Assembly (NCBI GenBank): GCA_903924465.1
Contig: CAIYBN010000115.1
Span: 1 to 64,000 of the forward strand
Length of the DNA: 64,000 bases
Direction of reading: 5' to 3'
Source: an uncultured Myxococcales bacterium
GTDB taxonomy: Bacteria; Myxococcota_A; UBA9042
The position numbers were made by a program, and so were the translations under genes. Positions within the stretch are counted from its first letter, which is position 1, and every line of letters starts with the position of its first letter. Below are positions 37,819 through 48,680 of the stretch, piece by piece. The notes under the pieces are model-generated. The model made no database searches. It saw only the letters and a program-made list of their open reading frames with translations, and had not been told where the DNA came from.

Positions 37819-37982
37819 CGACATTTGGACGCCTTGACCCTTGACCCTTGCCCGATTGGGCCCTGGAACCGCGACCAATAGCGAGCGCCTGTCGCAGCCC
37901 CGCGCGCCGCACCCACTACCCCGCCTGCACACCCGCTGGCGCAAGTCCCGCGATTCCGCTACCTTCATCGTCGGAGGTCACC

Positions 37983-38585
37983 ATGCCGCTTGCCGCACCC
38001 AAAGGACCCAAAGCAGCCACCTATCAGGACCTCGTCGACCTGCCCGAGCACGTCGTTGGCGAGATCATCGATGGCGGGCTGGTGGTCAGTCCCCGTCCCG
38101 CGCCGCCGCACACTTGGGCGACTTCGGTCGCGGGCGGAGATCTGTCTTCGCCGTTTCATCGCAAGTCGGCAGATTCACACGGACCGGGCGGTTGGTGGAT
38201 CATCGACGAGCCGGAACTGCACCTCGGCCGGCACGTGCTCGTCCCCGATCTCGCGGGCTGGCGGCGCGAGCGCATGCCGACTTGGCCGGCTACCGCGTGG
38301 TTTGAACTGCCGCCCGACTGGGTGTGCGAGGTCGTTTCGCCGCGTTCCGCCGGCCACGATCGCATTGCCAAAGCGCGCATCTACCGCGAATGCGGCGTGC
38401 GGTGGTATTGGCTGGTTGATCCGATCGGCCGTTTTGTCGAGGTGCTGGAGAACAGCGGCGATCGTTGGTCGATCGCCGGCACCTGGAGCGGCGACGACGC
38501 GGACGCGCGCATCCCGCCATTCGACGCCGTTGCGATCGATTTGGCGCGCTGGTGGGAAGGCAGCGAAAGTTCTCAAGAAACGTGA
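37983..38585 (+). CDS. Uma2-family endonuclease-like protein (DUF820)
   Basis: TYQDLVDLPEHVVGEIIDGGLVVSPRPAPPH...VPDLAGWRRER...PDWVCEVVSPRSAGHDRIAKARIYRECGVRWYWLVDP. Confidence 0.9.
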   Translation: MPLAAPKGPKAATYQDLVDLPEHVVGEIIDGGLVVSPRPAPPHTWATSVAGGDLSSPFHRKSADSHGPGGWWIIDEPELHLGRHVLVPDLAGWRRERMPTWPATAWFELPPDWVCEVVSPRSAGHDRIAKARIYRECGVRWYWLVDPIGRFVEVLENSGDRWSIAGTWSGDDADARIPPFDAVAIDLARWWEGSESSQET

Positions 38586-38769
38586 CGGTTTGCCCGTGGG
38601 CCGGCGCCCGGAAGGGCGCAAGTCCATCGGATGAGCCGCCCGGATCGCGCCGCCGCTGCCCTCGTGCCGCGTACCTTTGTCCGTAAGCGTTCCGAAATCT
38701 GCTCCTGCTGATTCGCCTGAGCACCATGCGCCGCCGCAAACCATTTCGGACGCCGCAGGGCAAAACCGC

Positions 38770-38798
38770 TTGACAGCCGTGACTGCATGCCTCATCAT
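38770..38798 (+). promoter_or_regulatory. candidate sigma70 promoter of str operon
   Basis: TTGACA (38770-38775), 17-nt spacer, CATCAT (38793-38798). Confidence 0.35.
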
Positions 38799-38962
38799 TG
38801 CGCCCCCACGGTCGGAAGACCTTGGTCGCAAGACCAGACACTTCCTGCAAAAATCCGTGTCCCGCCATCGGGAAAGGAGCCTTCGCAGCAACGCCTCACG
38901 GCCGCGCTGCAAGAGGAACAGCTGCCGATAACAGCCGTTCCCTCCGCGAAGGCACGATGGCC

Positions 38963-39059
38963 GCTATCCCCTCGGAGGATAGCGAACGCGCAGGCGCCCA
39001 TCGCCGAACGCGACCCAGAGATGGGTCCCATTCGGTAGAGGCGTCTCCCGCGACGGGAG
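38963..39059 (+). ncRNA. structured 5' leader of str operon (three consecutive hairpins)
   Basis: GCTATCC-CCTCGGA-GGATAGC (38963-38983); GACCCA-GAGA-TGGGTC with GNRA loop (39012-39027); CTCCCG-CGA-CGGGAG (39045-39059). Confidence 0.4.
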
Positions 39060-39254
39060 TTCAGGCTGGAGCCCACTCGGTTTCGCCTGCATTCCTTTCG
39101 GCGCATTCGCACTCTGGGTCGGTCCCGCGCAGTGGTCCGTGTGCAGATGATGCGTCCTTTCAGGCAGTTGCCGGATGGGATCAGAGCGGATCGCGATTGC
39201 GACCGCCGGACTGATAGCGAGAACGCCCTGTTCCCGAGAATGGAGTGAGAACGT

Positions 39255-39626
39255 ATGCCGACGATCAACCAGCTGGTACGCGCCCAACGCGATCTCAAGC
39301 ACGTCAAGACCAAGGCCCCGGCGCTGCAGGCCTGCCCGCAGAAGCGCGGCGTTTGCACCCGCGTTTACACGACCACGCCCAAGAAGCCGAACTCGGCACT
39401 GCGCAAAGTGGCTCGCGTTCGCTTGTCGAACGGCATGGAAGTGACGTCGTACATCCCCGGCGTCGGTCACAACCTGCAGGAACACAGCATCGTGCTCATC
39501 CGCGGCGGTCGCGTCAAAGACCTCCCCGGCGTGCGCTACCACATCGTGCGCGGCAGCCTGGACACCACCGGCGTCGCGGGTCGCAAGCAGAGCCGTTCCA
39601 AGTACGGCGCCAAGCGTCCCAAGTAA
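39255..39626 (+). CDS. rpsL: 30S ribosomal protein S12
   Basis: [57 protein letters not shown]. Confidence 0.98.
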   Translation: MPTINQLVRAQRDLKHVKTKAPALQACPQKRGVCTRVYTTTPKKPNSALRKVARVRLSNGMEVTSYIPGVGHNLQEHSIVLIRGGRVKDLPGVRYHIVRGSLDTTGVAGRKQSRSKYGAKRPK

Positions 39627-39662
39627 GAACTGAAAGTTTGCTGAGAATCTGAGGAGTTTCCC

Positions 39663-40133
39663 ATGCCACGTCGCCGCGAAGTACCCAAGCGCCCCATCAC
39701 GCCGGACCCGAAGTTCCGTGATCAACTGGTCGCCAAGTTCGCCAATTGCCTGATGTATGACGGCAAGAAGTCGGTTGCTGAAGCCGTGTTGTACAACGCG
39801 CTCGAGAAAGTCGAGTCGCGCGGTAAGGACGATCCGCTAAAGCTGTTCCGCACCGCGCTGGACAACATCCGCCCGTCGGTGGAAGTGAAATCGCGTCGCG
39901 TCGGTGGTTCCAACTACCAGGTGCCCGTGGAAATCCGCCCGGAGCGCCGCAACGCGCTGTCGATTCGCTGGCTGATTCAGGCCGCCCGCGCCCGCGGTGA
40001 AAAGTCGATGGAAGAGAAGCTCGCCAACGAGATTCTCGACGCCGCTGCCGGTCGCGGTACGGCCGTCAAGAAGCGTGAAGACGTGCACCGTATGGCGGAA
40101 GCCAACAAGGCGTTCGCCCACTACCGCTGGTAG
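39663..40133 (+). CDS. rpsG: 30S ribosomal protein S7
   Basis: [40 protein letters not shown]. Confidence 0.98.
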   Translation: MPRRREVPKRPITPDPKFRDQLVAKFANCLMYDGKKSVAEAVLYNALEKVESRGKDDPLKLFRTALDNIRPSVEVKSRRVGGSNYQVPVEIRPERRNALSIRWLIQAARARGEKSMEEKLANEILDAAAGRGTAVKKREDVHRMAEANKAFAHYRW

Positions 40134-40189
40134 TCCGACCGCAAGTCTTCTTTGTCCTGAACGTTCCTGTTTCGCCTCTGGAGTTCCCC

Positions 40190-42277
40190 GTGCCCCGTAC
40201 TCAACCGCTCGCAAATTTCCGCAATATCGGCATCATGGCCCACATCGATGCGGGCAAGACGACGACGACCGAGCGTATCCTGTACTACACGGGCCGCCTG
40301 CATAAGATCGGCGAAGTGCACGATGGCGCGGCCACCATGGACTTCATGGAACAGGAGCAGGAGCGCGGCATTACGATCACGTCCGCCGCGACCCAGTGCC
40401 AGTGGAAAGGCAAGACAATCAACATCATCGACACGCCCGGCCACGTCGACTTCACCATCGAAGTGGAGCGCTCGCTCCGCGTGCTCGATGGCGCCGTCGC
40501 GGTGTTCTGTGCAGTCGGTGGCGTGCAGCCGCAGTCTGAAACGGTGTGGCGTCAGGCCAACCGCTATCACGTCCCGCGCATCGCGTTCGTCAACAAGATG
40601 GACCGCACCGGCGCCAACTTTGATCGCGTCGTCAACGACATGCGTGAGCGTCTCGGCGCCCGCGTCGTGCCGTTGTACTTGCCGATCGGCGCCGAGGAGA
40701 ACTTCAGCGGCATCATCGATCTGCTGTCGATGAAGGCGTTCATCTTTGATGAAGCGGCTTCCGGCATCAAGTGGGACGTGGAAGAGATTCCGGCGAACAT
40801 GCTGGCTGACGCGCAAAAAGCCCGTGAATTCCTGATGGATGCCGCGGTCGAAAGCGATACCGATGCGATGGAGCGTTACCTGAATGGTGACGAGATTCCG
40901 GTGGCTGAAATTACGTCGCTCATCCGCAAGGGTGTGCTCGCGATGGCGTTCATTCCGGTGCTGTGCGGTTCCGCGTTCAAGAACAAAGGCGTGCAGCAGC
41001 TGCTCGACGCCGTGACGGACTACCTGCCGTCGCCCCAGGACATCAAGCCGGTTGCCGGTCACATTCCGGAAGGCGAAAAGAATGCCGGCGACGCGATCTT
41101 CCGCGAAGCCAAAGACGACGCGCCGTTCTGCGGCTTGGCGTACAAGCTCTGGACGGACCCGTTCATCGGTCACCTGACCTACGTCCGCATTTACAGCGGC
41201 ACGATGGTCGTGGGCGATGCGGTGATCAACTCGAATACCGGCAAGGGCGAGCGCATTGGCCGCATCATGCGGATGCACGCCAACAAGCGCGAAGACATCA
41301 AGGAAGCGTATGCCGGCGACATCGTCGCGGTGGCAGGCTTGCGTGACACGATCACGGGCCACACGCTGTGTGACACCAAGGCGCCGATTGCGCTGGAACT
41401 GATGAAATTCCCGGAACCTGTGATCTCGGTCTCGATTGAGCCGGAGAACAAGGACGAGGAAGAGAAACTCGGCAAAGGTCTGACCAAGCTGGCGCGCGAA
41501 GATCCTTCGCTCCGCTTCTTCACCAACGAAGAGACGGGCCAGACGCTGATTGCCGGTATGGGCGAATTGCACTTGGAAATCATCGTGGACCGCCTCAAGC
41601 GCGAGTTTAAGGTGATCGCCAAGGTCGGTCGTCCGCAGGTGGCTTATCGCGAGACGATTACCCAGAACGCTGAGGTGGACTACAAGTACGCCAAGCAGAC
41701 GGGCGGTCGCGGCCAGTACGGCCACGTGTGCATTCGCATTGCGCCGCAGGAAGCGGGCAAGGGCTATGAATTCGCTGATGAAGTCAAGGGCGGCGTGATT
41801 CCGAAGGAATACATTCCGGCCGTCGACAAGGGCATCCAGGACGCGATGTCCAATGGTACCTTGGCTGGCTTTCCGCTGGTCGACATCAAGGCGACGCTGT
41901 TCTACGGCTCGTACCATGAAGTCGACTCCAACGAAATGGCTTTCCGCATCGCGGGTTCCATGGCGTTCAAGGAAGCGGTCTCCAAGGCCAAGCCGGTCCT
42001 GCTCGAACCCATCTTCGCGATGGAAGTCGAAGTGCCGGAAGACTACATGGGCGACATCATTGGCGACTTGAATAGCCGCCGGGGCCGCATCACCAATCTG
42101 GGTGAGCGCGGTGGTTCGCGGACGATTGAAGCGGAAGTGCCGCTGGGCGAAACCTTCGGGTACGCCACGGATCTGCGTTCGCGCACCCAGGGTCGCGGTA
42201 CCTACACGATGCAGTTCAGCCACTACGCGCCGGCTTCGTCGTCGGTGTTGGCTGAAATCGTCAAGAAGAACGGCTAG
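40190..42277 (+). CDS. fusA: elongation factor G
   Basis: [25 protein letters not shown]...[12 protein letters not shown]. Confidence 0.98.
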   Translation: MPRTQPLANFRNIGIMAHIDAGKTTTTERILYYTGRLHKIGEVHDGAATMDFMEQEQERGITITSAATQCQWKGKTINIIDTPGHVDFTIEVERSLRVLDGAVAVFCAVGGVQPQSETVWRQANRYHVPRIAFVNKMDRTGANFDRVVNDMRERLGARVVPLYLPIGAEENFSGIIDLLSMKAFIFDEAASGIKWDVEEIPANMLADAQKAREFLMDAAVESDTDAMERYLNGDEIPVAEITSLIRKGVLAMAFIPVLCGSAFKNKGVQQLLDAVTDYLPSPQDIKPVAGHIPEGEKNAGDAIFREAKDDAPFCGLAYKLWTDPFIGHLTYVRIYSGTMVVGDAVINSNTGKGERIGRIMRMHANKREDIKEAYAGDIVAVAGLRDTITGHTLCDTKAPIALELMKFPEPVISVSIEPENKDEEEKLGKGLTKLAREDPSLRFFTNEETGQTLIAGMGELHLEIIVDRLKREFKVIAKVGRPQVAYRETITQNAEVDYKYAKQTGGRGQYGHVCIRIAPQEAGKGYEFADEVKGGVIPKEYIPAVDKGIQDAMSNGTLAGFPLVDIKATLFYGSYHEVDSNEMAFRIAGSMAFKEAVSKAKPVLLEPIFAMEVEVPEDYMGDIIGDLNSRRGRITNLGERGGSRTIEAEVPLGETFGYATDLRSRTQGRGTYTMQFSHYAPASSSVLAEIVKKNG

Positions 42278-42313
42278 TCAGGCTCGTTTTAGCAGTTTGC
42301 AGGAGTAATCGTC

Positions 42314-42622
42314 ATGGCAGGTCAACGCATTCGCATCCGGCTCAAAGCCTATGATTTCAAGTTGCTGGATCAGTCCGTCAGCGAAATCATCACGACCGTC
42401 CGCACCACGGGCGCGCGCATTGCCGGGCCGATTCCGCTGCCGACGCGGATCAACAGCTACACGGTGCTGCGTTCGCCGCACGTGGACAAGAAGAGCCGCG
42501 AGCAGTTTGAAGTGCGCACGCACAAGCGCCTGATCGACATCCTCGATCCGACGCAGCAGACCCTGGACGCGCTCATGCGTCTGGATCTGGCGGCGGGCGT
42601 CGCGGTTGAGATCAAGACCTGA
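42314..42622 (+). CDS. rpsJ: 30S ribosomal protein S10
   Basis: [44 protein letters not shown]. Confidence 0.98.
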   Translation: MAGQRIRIRLKAYDFKLLDQSVSEIITTVRTTGARIAGPIPLPTRINSYTVLRSPHVDKKSREQFEVRTHKRLIDILDPTQQTLDALMRLDLAAGVAVEIKT

Positions 42623-42719
42623 AAGCCGGACGACAGCGAATACATGGAGCTGGCAACGCAAAGCGTTGAGTCCGGCGCGCAAGTTGGAAACGTTTGAATC
42701 ACTAGAAGAGAGGGCAGTC

Positions 42720-43340
42720 ATGCCAAAGTTCGCCATCCTCAATACCCAAGCCAAGCCCGTCGGCGAGATCGAACTCGCGGACTCGGTGTTTGCTGCGGAA
42801 ATGAAGCCGTACCTGCACTGGGAAATCGTGCGCAACCAGCTGGCCTCGCGCCGCGCCGGTACGCACTCGGTCAAGACGCGCATGACTGTGCACGGTACGA
42901 CCAAGAAGGCGCTCAAGCAGAAGGGCTCGGGCGGTTCGCGTCACGGCTCGAAGAAAGCGCCGATCTACCGCGGCGGCGGTGTGGCCCATGGACCGCATCC
43001 GCGCAACTACAGCTACACGGTGCCGAAGAAGGTTCGCGCGGCCGCTCTGCGCTCGGCGCTGACGACGCGCGCTTCGACGGGTGACCTGCTGGTTATCGAT
43101 CAGTTCGCGTTTGCCGCGCCCAAGACCAAGGAGGCTCTGGCCATTCTCGGTCGCCTGGGCACGAGCAAGGCGCTGGTGGTGACGGCTGATGAGCAGTCCA
43201 ACCTGCACCTGTCGATTCGCAACCTGAAGACTTCCAAGTACATCCGCGCGGAAGGCGTGAACGTGTTTGACGTGCTCAAGTACGACAAGCTGATCCTGAC
43301 CGTCGACGCCGCGAAGGCGCTCGAGACCCGGTTGGCCTAG
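42720..43340 (+). CDS. rplD: 50S ribosomal protein L4
   Basis: In-frame ATG at 42720; GTHSVKTRMTVHGTTKKALKQKGSGGSRHGSKKAPIYRGGGVAHGPHPRNY. Confidence 0.96.
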   Translation: MPKFAILNTQAKPVGEIELADSVFAAEMKPYLHWEIVRNQLASRRAGTHSVKTRMTVHGTTKKALKQKGSGGSRHGSKKAPIYRGGGVAHGPHPRNYSYTVPKKVRAAALRSALTTRASTGDLLVIDQFAFAAPKTKEALAILGRLGTSKALVVTADEQSNLHLSIRNLKTSKYIRAEGVNVFDVLKYDKLILTVDAAKALETRLA

Positions 43341-43367
43341 TTTTCTATCTTTGCCCCGAGGTGCCCC

Positions 43368-43661
43368 ATGGGCCTGCATTTGACCCAAGTTCTGATTCGT
43401 CCGCTGATTACCGAGAAGAACAACATTGCGCGTGAATCGCTCAACGTTGTGGTCTTCGAAGTGCACCGCGACGCCAACAAGCCGATGATCAAGGCCGCCG
43501 TCGAACAGCTGTTCGGCGTGAAGGTGGACTCGGTGCGCACCCAGCAGAAGCCGGGCAAGCTGCGTCGCGTCGGCAAGTTCTCTGGCCATCGTGCGGACGT
43601 CAAAAAGGCGTTTGTGCAGGTTGCGAACGGTCAGCAGATCGAGTTCTTTCAAGGCGTTTGA
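43368..43661 (+). CDS. rplW: 50S ribosomal protein L23
   Basis: QVLIRPLITEKNN...KRRVGKFSGH-like C-terminal region; position in S10 operon. Confidence 0.95.
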   Translation: MGLHLTQVLIRPLITEKNNIARESLNVVVFEVHRDANKPMIKAAVEQLFGVKVDSVRTQQKPGKLRRVGKFSGHRADVKKAFVQVANGQQIEFFQGV

Positions 43662-43700
43662 TAGCGTCGGCCCACGGGCCTAAGCGTTTCGGAGTTCGAA

Positions 43701-44534
43701 ATGGGCATCAAGAAGTACCGTCCTTACAGCGCAGGCACCCGCCAGTTGGCGCTGGACAATTTTGCTGACGTCACGACCGACACGCCGCACAAGCCGCTGC
43801 TCGTGACGATGTCGACGACCGCGGGCCGCAACAACATCGGTCGCATCACGTCGCGTCACGTCGGCGGTGGTCACCGCAAGCACTACCGCATCATCGACTT
43901 CAAGCGCGACAAAGTGGCCGTGCCGGCGACCGTGGCGACGATCGAGCATGATCCGAACCGTTCGGCGCGCATTGCGCTGCTGCACTACGCGGACGGCGAG
44001 AAGCGCTACATCATCGCGCCCTTGGACATCAAGGTCGGCGATGTGGTGATTTCGTCGAAGAACGCCGACATCAAGTCGGGCAATACGCTGCCGCTGGAGA
44101 ACATTCCGGTCGGTACATTCGTGCACGCGGTGGAGCTGCAGCCTGGCAAGGGCGCGCAGATGTGCCGCTCGGCGGGAACGTCGGCGCAGCTGATGGCGAA
44201 AGAAGGCAAGCACGCGTTGCTCCGCCTGCCGTCTGGCGAACTGCGCAAAGTGGGCCGTGATTGCCGGGCGACCATTGGTCAAACGGGCAACATCGACCAC
44301 GACAAGATCAATTTGGGCAAAGCGGGTCGTACCCGTTGGCTCGGCATTCGCCCGCAGACGCGCGGCGTGGCCATGAACCCGGTCGATCACCCGCACGGTG
44401 GTGGTGAAGGCCGCACGTCGGGCGGTCGGCATCCGACCAGTCCGTGGGGTTGGAAGACCAAGGGTCCGAAGACGCGCCGTAACAAGCGCACGGATCGCCT
44501 GATCGTTTCGCGTCGGCCCAAGGGCAAGCGCTAA
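43701..44534 (+). CDS. rplB: 50S ribosomal protein L2
   Basis: [15 protein letters not shown]...[28 protein letters not shown]. Confidence 0.98.
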   Translation: MGIKKYRPYSAGTRQLALDNFADVTTDTPHKPLLVTMSTTAGRNNIGRITSRHVGGGHRKHYRIIDFKRDKVAVPATVATIEHDPNRSARIALLHYADGEKRYIIAPLDIKVGDVVISSKNADIKSGNTLPLENIPVGTFVHAVELQPGKGAQMCRSAGTSAQLMAKEGKHALLRLPSGELRKVGRDCRATIGQTGNIDHDKINLGKAGRTRWLGIRPQTRGVAMNPVDHPHGGGEGRTSGGRHPTSPWGWKTKGPKTRRNKRTDRLIVSRRPKGKR

Positions 44535-44591
44535 GCGGCTAAGTCACCAACGGTTTTTACGAAGAACTGACAGCAAGGCACGAGGATTCAC

Positions 44592-44870
44592 ATGGCGCGT
44601 TCGATTAAAAAGGGTCCCTTCATCGACGGGCATCTCAAAGAGAAGGTCGAGGAAGCCAACCGTACGAGCAACAAGCGGCCGATCAAGACCTGGTCGCGGC
44701 GTTCGACGGTGTTCCCTGACTTCGTCGGTCTGAACTTCATGGTCCACAACGGCAAGAAGTTCATCCCGGTGTTCGTGACGGAGAACATGGTCGGCCACAA
44801 GCTGGGCGAATTCTCCCCGACGCGCACGTTCTTTGGCCACTCGGCCGACAAGAAGGCGAAGAAGAAGTAG
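44592..44870 (+). CDS. rpsS: 30S ribosomal protein S19
   Basis: [47 protein letters not shown]. Confidence 0.98.
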   Translation: MARSIKKGPFIDGHLKEKVEEANRTSNKRPIKTWSRRSTVFPDFVGLNFMVHNGKKFIPVFVTENMVGHKLGEFSPTRTFFGHSADKKAKKK

Positions 44871-44944
44871 GGCGGGCTTGTTCCCACCGCGAAGCACTGA
44901 CGGCTTGGTCTACGACCACCGTACCGAAACGATAGAGGTTTGAA

Positions 44945-45280
44945 ATGGCCAGCAACGTTGTCTACCTGCGGAACCTGAACATCGCGCCGCGTAAAGTGCG
45001 CGTCGTCGTGGATTTGATTCGCTTGAAGCCGGTGGCGGAAGCTTCCGACATCCTGCGCTTCCTCGTGAAGCTCGGCGCTGAACCGGTGCGCAAGCTGCTG
45101 GAAAGTGCCGTCGCGAACGTGCGCCAGGAAGGCACGATGGACGTCGATACGCTCATCGTCAAAAGCGTGTTTGTCGACCAGGCGCGGATGCTCAAGCGGT
45201 TCACCCCGCGTGCGCAGGGCCGGGCGACCAAGATTCTGAAGAAGTCGAGCCATGTGACGCTCGAAGTTGGCGTGAAGTAA
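44945..45280 (+). CDS. rplV: 50S ribosomal protein L22
   Basis: LNIAPRKVRVVVDLIRLKPVAEA...RFTPRAQGRATKILKKSSHVTL. Confidence 0.96.
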   Translation: MASNVVYLRNLNIAPRKVRVVVDLIRLKPVAEASDILRFLVKLGAEPVRKLLESAVANVRQEGTMDVDTLIVKSVFVDQARMLKRFTPRAQGRATKILKKSSHVTLEVGVK

Positions 45281-45343
45281 GGCAACCCCCGGCGGATTGC
45301 CGCACAAACGGCTCAGTTCGTACAAAGGTTTCTGGAGGAACTC

Positions 45344-46000
45344 GTGGGACAGAAAAGTCATCCAAATGGTCTTCGCCTCGGCGTGATTCGGACCTGGAAC
45401 TCCAAGTGGTTCGAAGAGAAGAACTACGCCAAGTGGTTGCACGAGGATCTGCTGATCCGCAAGACCATCAAGAAAAAGATGTTCCACGCGGGCATCTCGC
45501 ACATCGACATCGAGCGCCGCGCGCGGCAGATTCGGGTCGGCGTGCACACCGCGCGTCCGGGCATTCTTATCGGGCCGAAGGGCAAGGAAGCCGAGAAGCT
45601 CAAGGCGGATCTGTCAAAGATCGCCACGGGTGAGATCGTCCTGTCGATTCACGAAGTTCGTCGCGCTGAGACCGATGCGCAGCTGGTCGCCGAGTCGATC
45701 GCCACGCAGCTGGAACGCCGCGTTGCGTTCCGCCGGGCGATGCGCAAGGCCATGCAGGCCGCGCAGAAGTTCGGCATCAAGGGCATTCGCGTGGCGTGTT
45801 CGGGTCGCTTGGGCGGCGCGGAAATCGCTCGCTACGAGTGGTACCGCGAAGGCCGGGTGCCGCTGCACACGCTGCGTGCGGACATTCAGTACGGTGAGAC
45901 GACCGCGAAGACCACGTATGGCGCCATCGGCGTCAAGACCTGGATCTATCACGGCGACATTCTGCCGGAGCGCCCCAACGCGCTGTCGGTCAAGAACTGA
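45344..46000 (+). CDS. rpsC: 30S ribosomal protein S3
   Basis: [35 protein letters not shown]. Confidence 0.98.
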   Translation: MGQKSHPNGLRLGVIRTWNSKWFEEKNYAKWLHEDLLIRKTIKKKMFHAGISHIDIERRARQIRVGVHTARPGILIGPKGKEAEKLKADLSKIATGEIVLSIHEVRRAETDAQLVAESIATQLERRVAFRRAMRKAMQAAQKFGIKGIRVACSGRLGGAEIARYEWYREGRVPLHTLRADIQYGETTAKTTYGAIGVKTWIYHGDILPERPNALSVKN

Positions 46001-46053
46001 GGCTGCTAGGCCGGTTCAGAGTCGGATTTTGACGTTCGTTTAAGGAGTTAGCC

Positions 46054-46470
46054 ATGTTGGCACCGAAGCGCGTACAGTGGCGCAAAGTAATGAAGAGCGA
46101 CATGCGCGGTCACGCCCAGACCGGCAATGACGTGTCGTATGGCGACTTTGGCCTGATGGCCATTGAATGTGGCTATCTGACCAGCCGGCAGATTGAAGCC
46201 GCGCGTATTTCGATGACGCGCAAGGTGAAGCGCGGCGCGAAGGTGTGGATTCGCATCTTCCCGCAGAAGCCCGTCACCAAGAAGCCCGCCGAAACCCGCA
46301 TGGGTAAAGGTAAGGGGCCACCGGATCACTGGGTCGCGGTCGTGCAGCCTGGCACCATGCTGTACGAAATCCAGTCGGATGACGCGGATTTCACGCGTCA
46401 GGCGCTGGAGCAGGCGGCGTACAAGCTGCCCATCAAATGCAAAGTCGTCGCTCGCGGCGAAATCGCGTAA
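46054..46470 (+). CDS. rplP: 50S ribosomal protein L16
   Basis: [19 protein letters not shown]...[20 protein letters not shown]. Confidence 0.97.
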   Translation: MLAPKRVQWRKVMKSDMRGHAQTGNDVSYGDFGLMAIECGYLTSRQIEAARISMTRKVKRGAKVWIRIFPQKPVTKKPAETRMGKGKGPPDHWVAVVQPGTMLYEIQSDDADFTRQALEQAAYKLPIKCKVVARGEIA

Positions 46471-46504
46471 CTGGTTTGAATTTCGGAAGACTGAAGAGGT
46501 TACC

Positions 46505-46720
46505 ATGGCATCGACCGTGATTAGCGAAATGACTGACGTCGAACTGCGCCGCAAAGAGTCGGAATTGCGCGACGAGCTGTTTCGCCTGCGCTTTCAGCAC
46601 CACACCGGTCAGCTGCAGAGCCCGATCAAGCTGCGCACGGCGCGGCGCGATCTGGCCCGCGTGCTGACGCGCTTGCGCGAACTGGAACTGGTCATCAACC
46701 ACCCGGCGGCCGCAGAGTAA
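46505..46720 (+). CDS. rpmC: 50S ribosomal protein L29
   Basis: In-frame ATG at 46505; ELRRKESELRDELFRLRFQHHTGQLQSPIKLRTARRDLARVLTRLRE. Confidence 0.95.
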   Translation: MASTVISEMTDVELRRKESELRDELFRLRFQHHTGQLQSPIKLRTARRDLARVLTRLRELELVINHPAAAE

Positions 46721-46765
46721 TCGCGCTCGAGCCTCCTGACTCACTTTGACTTGTAAGGATACACC

Positions 46766-47098
46766 ATGGTCGCTACCGAGACCGACATCATCGAAGCCCC
46801 CGTCGCCGAAGAAGCGGGCGAACAGGCTGCTGCCGACGAACACAAGGGTCGCCACCGCCGCACGGCCACGGGCATCGTCGTTTCGACGGCGATGGACAAG
46901 ACCGCGGTCATCTCCGTGACGCGCGTCTTCCTGCACCCGAAGTACCGCAAGTACGTTCGGCATAGCAAGAAGTACATGGCGCATGACGAGCACGGCGCGT
47001 GCAATCTGGGCGACCAGGTCGTGATCGAGGAATGCCGTCCGATGTCCAAGCACAAGCGCTGGCGCTACCTGAACACGCTGCGCAAGAAGAACGCGTAG
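46766..47098 (+). CDS. rpsQ: 30S ribosomal protein S17
   Basis: TGIVVSTAMDKTAVISVTRVFLHPKYRKYVRHSKKYMAHDE; acidic N-terminal extension. Confidence 0.95.
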   Translation: MVATETDIIEAPVAEEAGEQAAADEHKGRHRRTATGIVVSTAMDKTAVISVTRVFLHPKYRKYVRHSKKYMAHDEHGACNLGDQVVIEECRPMSKHKRWRYLNTLRKKNA

Positions 47099-47133
47099 GC
47101 TTTACGTTTTTGAACGATTGATCGAGGTGTATC

Positions 47134-47502
47134 ATGATCCAGACCGAATCCTACCTGAACGTAGCCGACAACTCCGGCGCTCGCCGTCTGCGCTGCATCA
47201 AGGTGCTCGGCGGCTCCAAGCGCAAGTACGCGTCGTTGGGCGATATCATCGTCTGCGCCGTGCGTGAAGCGCTGCCGAAATCCAAGGTCAAGAAGGGCGA
47301 CGTGGTCAAGGCCGTCATCGTCCGCACGACCAAGGAAGTGGGCCGTGAAGATGGCAGCTACATCAAGTTCGATGGCAACGCCGCCGTGGTCATCAACAAC
47401 AACAAGGAGCCCGTTGGTACGCGCATCTTTGGGCCAGTCGCGCGTGAACTGCGTGCCAAGCGGTTCATGAAGATCGTGTCCCTGGCTCCGGAAGTGCTGT
47501 AA
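47134..47502 (+). CDS. rplN: 50S ribosomal protein L14
   Basis: [33 protein letters not shown]. Confidence 0.98.
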   Translation: MIQTESYLNVADNSGARRLRCIKVLGGSKRKYASLGDIIVCAVREALPKSKVKKGDVVKAVIVRTTKEVGREDGSYIKFDGNAAVVINNNKEPVGTRIFGPVARELRAKRFMKIVSLAPEVL

Positions 47503-47534
47503 GCCTTTAGCTCTGAGTTTGTGAGGAAGCAGTT

Positions 47535-47900
47535 ATGCGCAAGATCAAAAAGAACGATACGGTCATCGTCACGGCCGGCAAAGAAATCGGCAAGACCGGC
47601 AAGGTGTTGCGGGTGATCGAGGCCAAGCTCGACGGCAAGAAGCACCCTGCCAAAGGTGCCGACCATGTGGTTGTCGAGAAGCTGAACATGATCAAGCGCC
47701 ACACCAAGGCGCGTGGCACGCAGCGTCAGGCTGGCATCATTGAGAAAGAAGCGCCGTTTGCGATTTCCAATGTGGCGCTCGTGAGCCCGACGACCGGCAA
47801 GGCCGTGCGCGTGGGCTTCGAGACCGTGGAAGACGCGAAGGGCAACCAGAAGAAGATTCGCGTGGTTCACAAGACCGGCGAGCGTCTGGATCCGGTGTAA
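47535..47900 (+). CDS. rplX: 50S ribosomal protein L24
   Basis: KIKKNDTVIVTAGKEIGKTGKVLRVIEAKLDGKKHPAKGADHVVVEKLNMIKRHTK. Confidence 0.97.
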   Translation: MRKIKKNDTVIVTAGKEIGKTGKVLRVIEAKLDGKKHPAKGADHVVVEKLNMIKRHTKARGTQRQAGIIEKEAPFAISNVALVSPTTGKAVRVGFETVEDAKGNQKKIRVVHKTGERLDPV

Positions 47901-48005
47901 GGATTTCAAGAACGGTTCATCGGTGGCATCAGCCGTAGTGCTGAACGGCAACGACTGAAGTGCAGTCGACCGCAAGCCGCCGAAGGAACAAGCAGTGAGG
48001 ATGTG

Positions 48006-48647
48006 ATGGCAGAGAAGCAAAAAGGCAAGTCGGCAGCCCCCAAGAACAGCGCGCCCGCGACGAAGATGTCGATGGCGAAGGCTGACGATGTGGCGGGCGA
48101 GAAAGTGATTCCGCGTCTGCGCACCGCGTACACCGAGAAGGTTGTGCCGGCGATGCAGAAGGAATTCGCGTACGGCAATCCGATGGAAGTGCCGAAGCTG
48201 TCGAAAGTTGTCATCAACTTTGGTCTCGGCGAAGCCACGCAGAACCCGAAGGTCATTGAACGAACCGTCGAACAGTGCCTGGCGCTGGCGGCGCAGAAGC
48301 CGATCGTCACGCGTTCGCGCAAGGCCATCGCCAACTTCAAGCTGCGCGAGAACCTGCCGATCGGCGTGAAGGTGACCTTGCGTCGCGAGCGCATGTTCGA
48401 ATTCCTGGATCGCCTGATCAGCATCGCCCTGCCGCGCGTGCGCGACTTCCGCGGTGTCTCGGCGAAGGGCTTTGACGGTCGTGGCAACTTCACGATGGGC
48501 GTCAAGGAACAGATCATCTTCCCGGAAATCAACTACGACGCGGTCGACAAGGTCCGCGGCATGAACATTACGGTTGTGACGACCGCGAAGACGGACGCCG
48601 AAGCCAAGGCGCTGTTGGCGCACTTTGGCATGCCGTTCCGCAAGTAA
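48006..48647 (+). CDS. rplE: 50S ribosomal protein L5
   Basis: [46 protein letters not shown]; lysine/alanine-rich N-terminal extension. Confidence 0.97.
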   Translation: MAEKQKGKSAAPKNSAPATKMSMAKADDVAGEKVIPRLRTAYTEKVVPAMQKEFAYGNPMEVPKLSKVVINFGLGEATQNPKVIERTVEQCLALAAQKPIVTRSRKAIANFKLRENLPIGVKVTLRRERMFEFLDRLISIALPRVRDFRGVSAKGFDGRGNFTMGVKEQIIFPEINYDAVDKVRGMNITVVTTAKTDAEAKALLAHFGMPFRK

Positions 48648-48680
48648 GAGCAGAAACAAGCGAAGTAGGAAGAAACCACC

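Noticed and set aside
37815-37837. Possible hairpin just after VR2 (GGCGACATTTGGACGCC) as the DGR cruciform
   Set aside because: Only a 4-bp stem and not preserved after VR1; too weak to claim.
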